Shown here piece after piece: positions 43,167-44,881 of a stretch of 44,881 nt of DNA. Made by a program: the position numbers and the translations under genes. The stretch comes from a virus: positions 1-44,881 of IMG/VR virus record IMGVR_UViG_3300023174_000279, one strand, 5' to 3'. Within the stretch, counting starts at the first letter, position 1; each line of letters opens with the position of its first letter. The notes below the pieces were generated by a model, which saw only the letters and a list, made by a program, of their open reading frames with translations, searched no databases and was not told the origin of the DNA.

Positions 43167-44744
43167 TTGGCTGAAATATATAATTCGAATTCGAACTTAA
43201 AAGCTGCTGGTGTTGTTGTTGATTTTACTCCAGAGAACATTCAAGAGTATATAAAGTGTTCCCAAGATTATATTTACTTTATTGAGCATTATTGTTATAT
43301 TGTTACTCTTGATCATGGTTTACAGCTGTTTAAGTTATATGAATGCCAGAAGAATAAGTTACATGTTATGCATAATAACAGACGTATCATTCTTATGGAG
43401 GGTCGTCAACAAGGTAAGACAACTACCTCTGCCGCATATATCTTATGGTATACTTTATTCCAAGCGAGTAAAACCGTAGCGATCTTGGCAAACAAAGCAA
43501 CTGCTGCAAGAGAAGTATTAGATCGTTATCAAACTATGTACGAGTTGCTACCACTATGGATGCAACAAGGTGTCACTACTTGGAACAAAGGTGACATCGA
43601 ATTAGAAAATGGTTCAAAAGTTTTTACTGCTGCCACATCTACTTCTGGTATTCGTGGTAAGTCTGTTAATATGTTATACGTTGATGAGGCTGCAATTATT
43701 CCAAACAACGTAGCAGAAGAATTCTTTACTTCAGTTTACCCAACGATTTCTGCTGGTGAAACAACAAAGATTCTACTGAGTTCTACGCCACTTGGTTATA
43801 ATCACTTCTGGAAATTCTGGAATGATGCTGAGAATGGTCGTAATGGATTCACACCATTGTTTATTCCTTATTGGGAAATTCCAGGTCGTGATGAAAAGTG
43901 GGCAGCTGAGCAGAAAGCAATGCTTGGTGAACTTAAATATAACCAAGAGGTTGCGTGTAAATTCCTTGGTTCTAGTTTAACTTTAATCTCGGCAGACGTT
44001 ATTGCTAAGATGCCAATAGATCCAAGAATCCATGAGAAAGATGGATTAGATGTTTACGTTAGACCATCCGCTGGACATACATATTGTTTGGTGGCTGACG
44101 TAGCCAAAGGTGTTGGTGGTGACTATTCAGCATTCCAAGTGATTGATATTACTGAGTCTCCATATCGTGTTGTTGCAAAATATAGAAGTAACAACATTAG
44201 TCCTTTGTTATATCCTAACATCCTATACAAAATAGGTAAAGAATATAATGAAGCGTATCTCTTGCTAGAGATAAACGTAAGCGAACAAGTTGCCCATATC
44301 TTGTATAATGAACTAGAATACGAGAATATTTTGTTTGTTAATCGTCACACAAATGGGCAGTATGTCGGCGCTGGCTTCGGTGGAGGTAAAACTCAACTTG
44401 GGGTCAATACCGATAAAAAGATTAAACGAATTGGGTGTCATAACTTCAAATCTTTAGTCGAAGAGAATAAACTATTAATCACTGATGCGGATACGATTTC
44501 TGAAATCTCTACTTTTATTGAGAAAAAAGGATCTTATGAAGCAGATGAGGGGTATCATGATGACTTGGTTATGCCTTTAGTTCTTTTCGGTTGGTTAACA
44601 ACTCAGCCGTATTTTAAAGACCTAAATAACATAAACCTAAGAACTATTATGTATGAGAAGCAGATTCAAGCGATTGAAGATGAACTTACTCCCTTCGGGT
44701 TCTATGATGATGGAAATGGCGAAAAAGACCCTTTGAATTTTTGA
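43167..44744 (+). CDS. 17: Terminase large subunit gp17
   Basis: 525 residues; T4 gp17 has 610. The ATPase part has a Walker A-like EGRQQGKTT (residues 78-86, K84) and Walker B MLYVDEAA (169-176, D173, E174), followed by LLSSTPLGYNHFWKFW. The nuclease part has VADVAKG (D311), and DEGYHDDLVM (D460-M469; D465, D466) as metal ligands. It packages DNA into the head through the portal. The only start that keeps the conserved N-terminal helices is TTG at 43167, directly after the gp15 stop; GAAGGATTATAA provides a good ribosome binding site. No gp16 small subunit lies before it, unlike T4. Confidence 0.93.
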   Translation: MAEIYNSNSNLKAAGVVVDFTPENIQEYIKCSQDYIYFIEHYCYIVTLDHGLQLFKLYECQKNKLHVMHNNRRIILMEGRQQGKTTTSAAYILWYTLFQASKTVAILANKATAAREVLDRYQTMYELLPLWMQQGVTTWNKGDIELENGSKVFTAATSTSGIRGKSVNMLYVDEAAIIPNNVAEEFFTSVYPTISAGETTKILLSSTPLGYNHFWKFWNDAENGRNGFTPLFIPYWEIPGRDEKWAAEQKAMLGELKYNQEVACKFLGSSLTLISADVIAKMPIDPRIHEKDGLDVYVRPSAGHTYCLVADVAKGVGGDYSAFQVIDITESPYRVVAKYRSNNISPLLYPNILYKIGKEYNEAYLLLEINVSEQVAHILYNELEYENILFVNRHTNGQYVGAGFGGGKTQLGVNTDKKIKRIGCHNFKSLVEENKLLITDADTISEISTFIEKKGSYEADEGYHDDLVMPLVLFGWLTTQPYFKDLNNINLRTIMYEKQIQAIEDELTPFGFYDDGNGEKDPLNF

Positions 44745-44759
44745 GAAAACCAATAAAAA

Positions 44760-44766
44760 CTAAATA
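44760..44766 (+). promoter_or_regulatory. Putative late promoter (CTAAATA) before gp18
   Basis: AAACTAAATAAATGG lies in the 77-base gap after gp17, 55 bases before the gp18 ATG. T4 also has a late promoter before gene 18. Confidence 0.6.
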
Positions 44767-44771
44767 AATGG

Positions 44772-44790
44772 TAGACAAGATTTCTGTCTA
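44772..44790 (+). other. Six-bp hairpin in the gp18 leader
   Basis: TAGACA, a seven-base loop, TGTCTA form an inverted repeat just downstream of the late promoter. There is no T run after it, so it is more likely a 5' leader structure than a terminator. Confidence 0.45.
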
Positions 44791-44821
44791 AAAGTAAAAC
44801 TTATTAACAAGGAGAATTACA

Positions 44822-44881
44822 ATGCCTTTCCAATTATCTCCAGGCGTTGCAGTCGTAGAAAAAGATTTTTCAGCGATCGTT
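44822..44881 (+). CDS. 18: Tail sheath protein gp18, N-terminus only (partial)
   Basis: The frame opens with ATG at 44822 and runs off the right edge after 20 residues. MPFQLSPGVAVVEKDFSAIV matches the gp18 sheath start (x-x-SPGV-x-x-x-E-x-D-F/L). A strong ribosome binding site (AAGGAG) lies before it. Its position after gp17 matches T4 gene order. gp18 is the contractile sheath that drives the tube through the envelope. Confidence 0.85.
   Translation, partial: MPFQLSPGVAVVEKDFSAIV

Noticed and set aside
44600-44640. ACCTAAATAACATAAACC late-promoter-like sequence near the end of gp17
   Set aside because: It lies inside the conserved terminase coding sequence, about 200 bases before gp18, and a better placed element lies at 44760.
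1-44881. tRNA genes, integrase, attachment sites or insertion sequences
   Set aside because: I saw no cloverleaf-like sequence in the short gaps, no recombinase motif and no terminal inverted repeats; the window is a continuous virion gene cluster.

Overview
This window is the late virion-assembly module of a T4-type contractile-tailed phage (myovirus). It is AT-rich and densely packed. The gene set and several domain habits resemble the T4-like phages of aquatic bacteria (marine cyanophages, pelagiphages, methylophages) more than enteric T4: a DUF4815-type giant gp10 position protein, a PAAR gene next to gp25, fibres that begin with Mtd-like N-termini, and glycine-rich repeats inserted in wedge and neck proteins. 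No photosynthesis gene is present. A TRAP-type solute-binding protein hints at a heterotrophic Gram-negative host, but the host cannot be fixed from this sequence.

Layout. Minus strand, 1-1898: the start of a possible holin-like protein, a gp54-like tail-tube initiator, a conserved protein of unknown role and the gp4 head-completion nuclease. Overlapping divergent late promoters lie at 1896-1935. Plus strand, 1945-13126: gp48, gp53, a gp27-like hub, a multi-enzyme gp5 spike (OB fold, GH19-type lysozyme, beta-helix, M15 peptidase), an unknown protein, a PAAR tip, gp25, gp6 and gp7. Then 13140-23050: a small structural protein, a gp8-like wedge, a 2124-residue gp10-position protein and a small coiled-coil protein. 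Accessory island, 23071-28773: a tail fibre ending in Cys-Asn-Cys-Asn-Cys-Asn-Cys, an unknown protein, a radical SAM/SPASM enzyme, a 96-residue protein, a TRAP solute-binding protein without signal peptide, and an asparagine-synthetase-like PP-loop enzyme. Fibre and structural genes, 28832-40518: two small proteins, four fibre-like proteins and one large modular virion protein. Then 40528-44744: neck gp13 and gp14, tail terminator gp15 and terminase large subunit gp17 (TTG start, with no gp16 in front). The start of the gp18 sheath closes the window.

How it works together. Most genes make the baseplate, tail tip, neck and DNA packaging motor and are joined by very short gaps or TAATG overlaps. 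TATAAATA-like late promoters separate transcription units, and several are paired with a hairpin. The most unusual part is the island at 23071-28773. It combines a fibre with a Cys-rich C-terminal tail, a SPASM enzyme with the complete seven-cysteine signature, and an ATP-dependent amide-forming-type enzyme. I infer that this may be a phage-encoded, RiPP-like post-translational modification system acting on a virion fibre. The sequence supports the enzyme families; the substrate assignment is inference.
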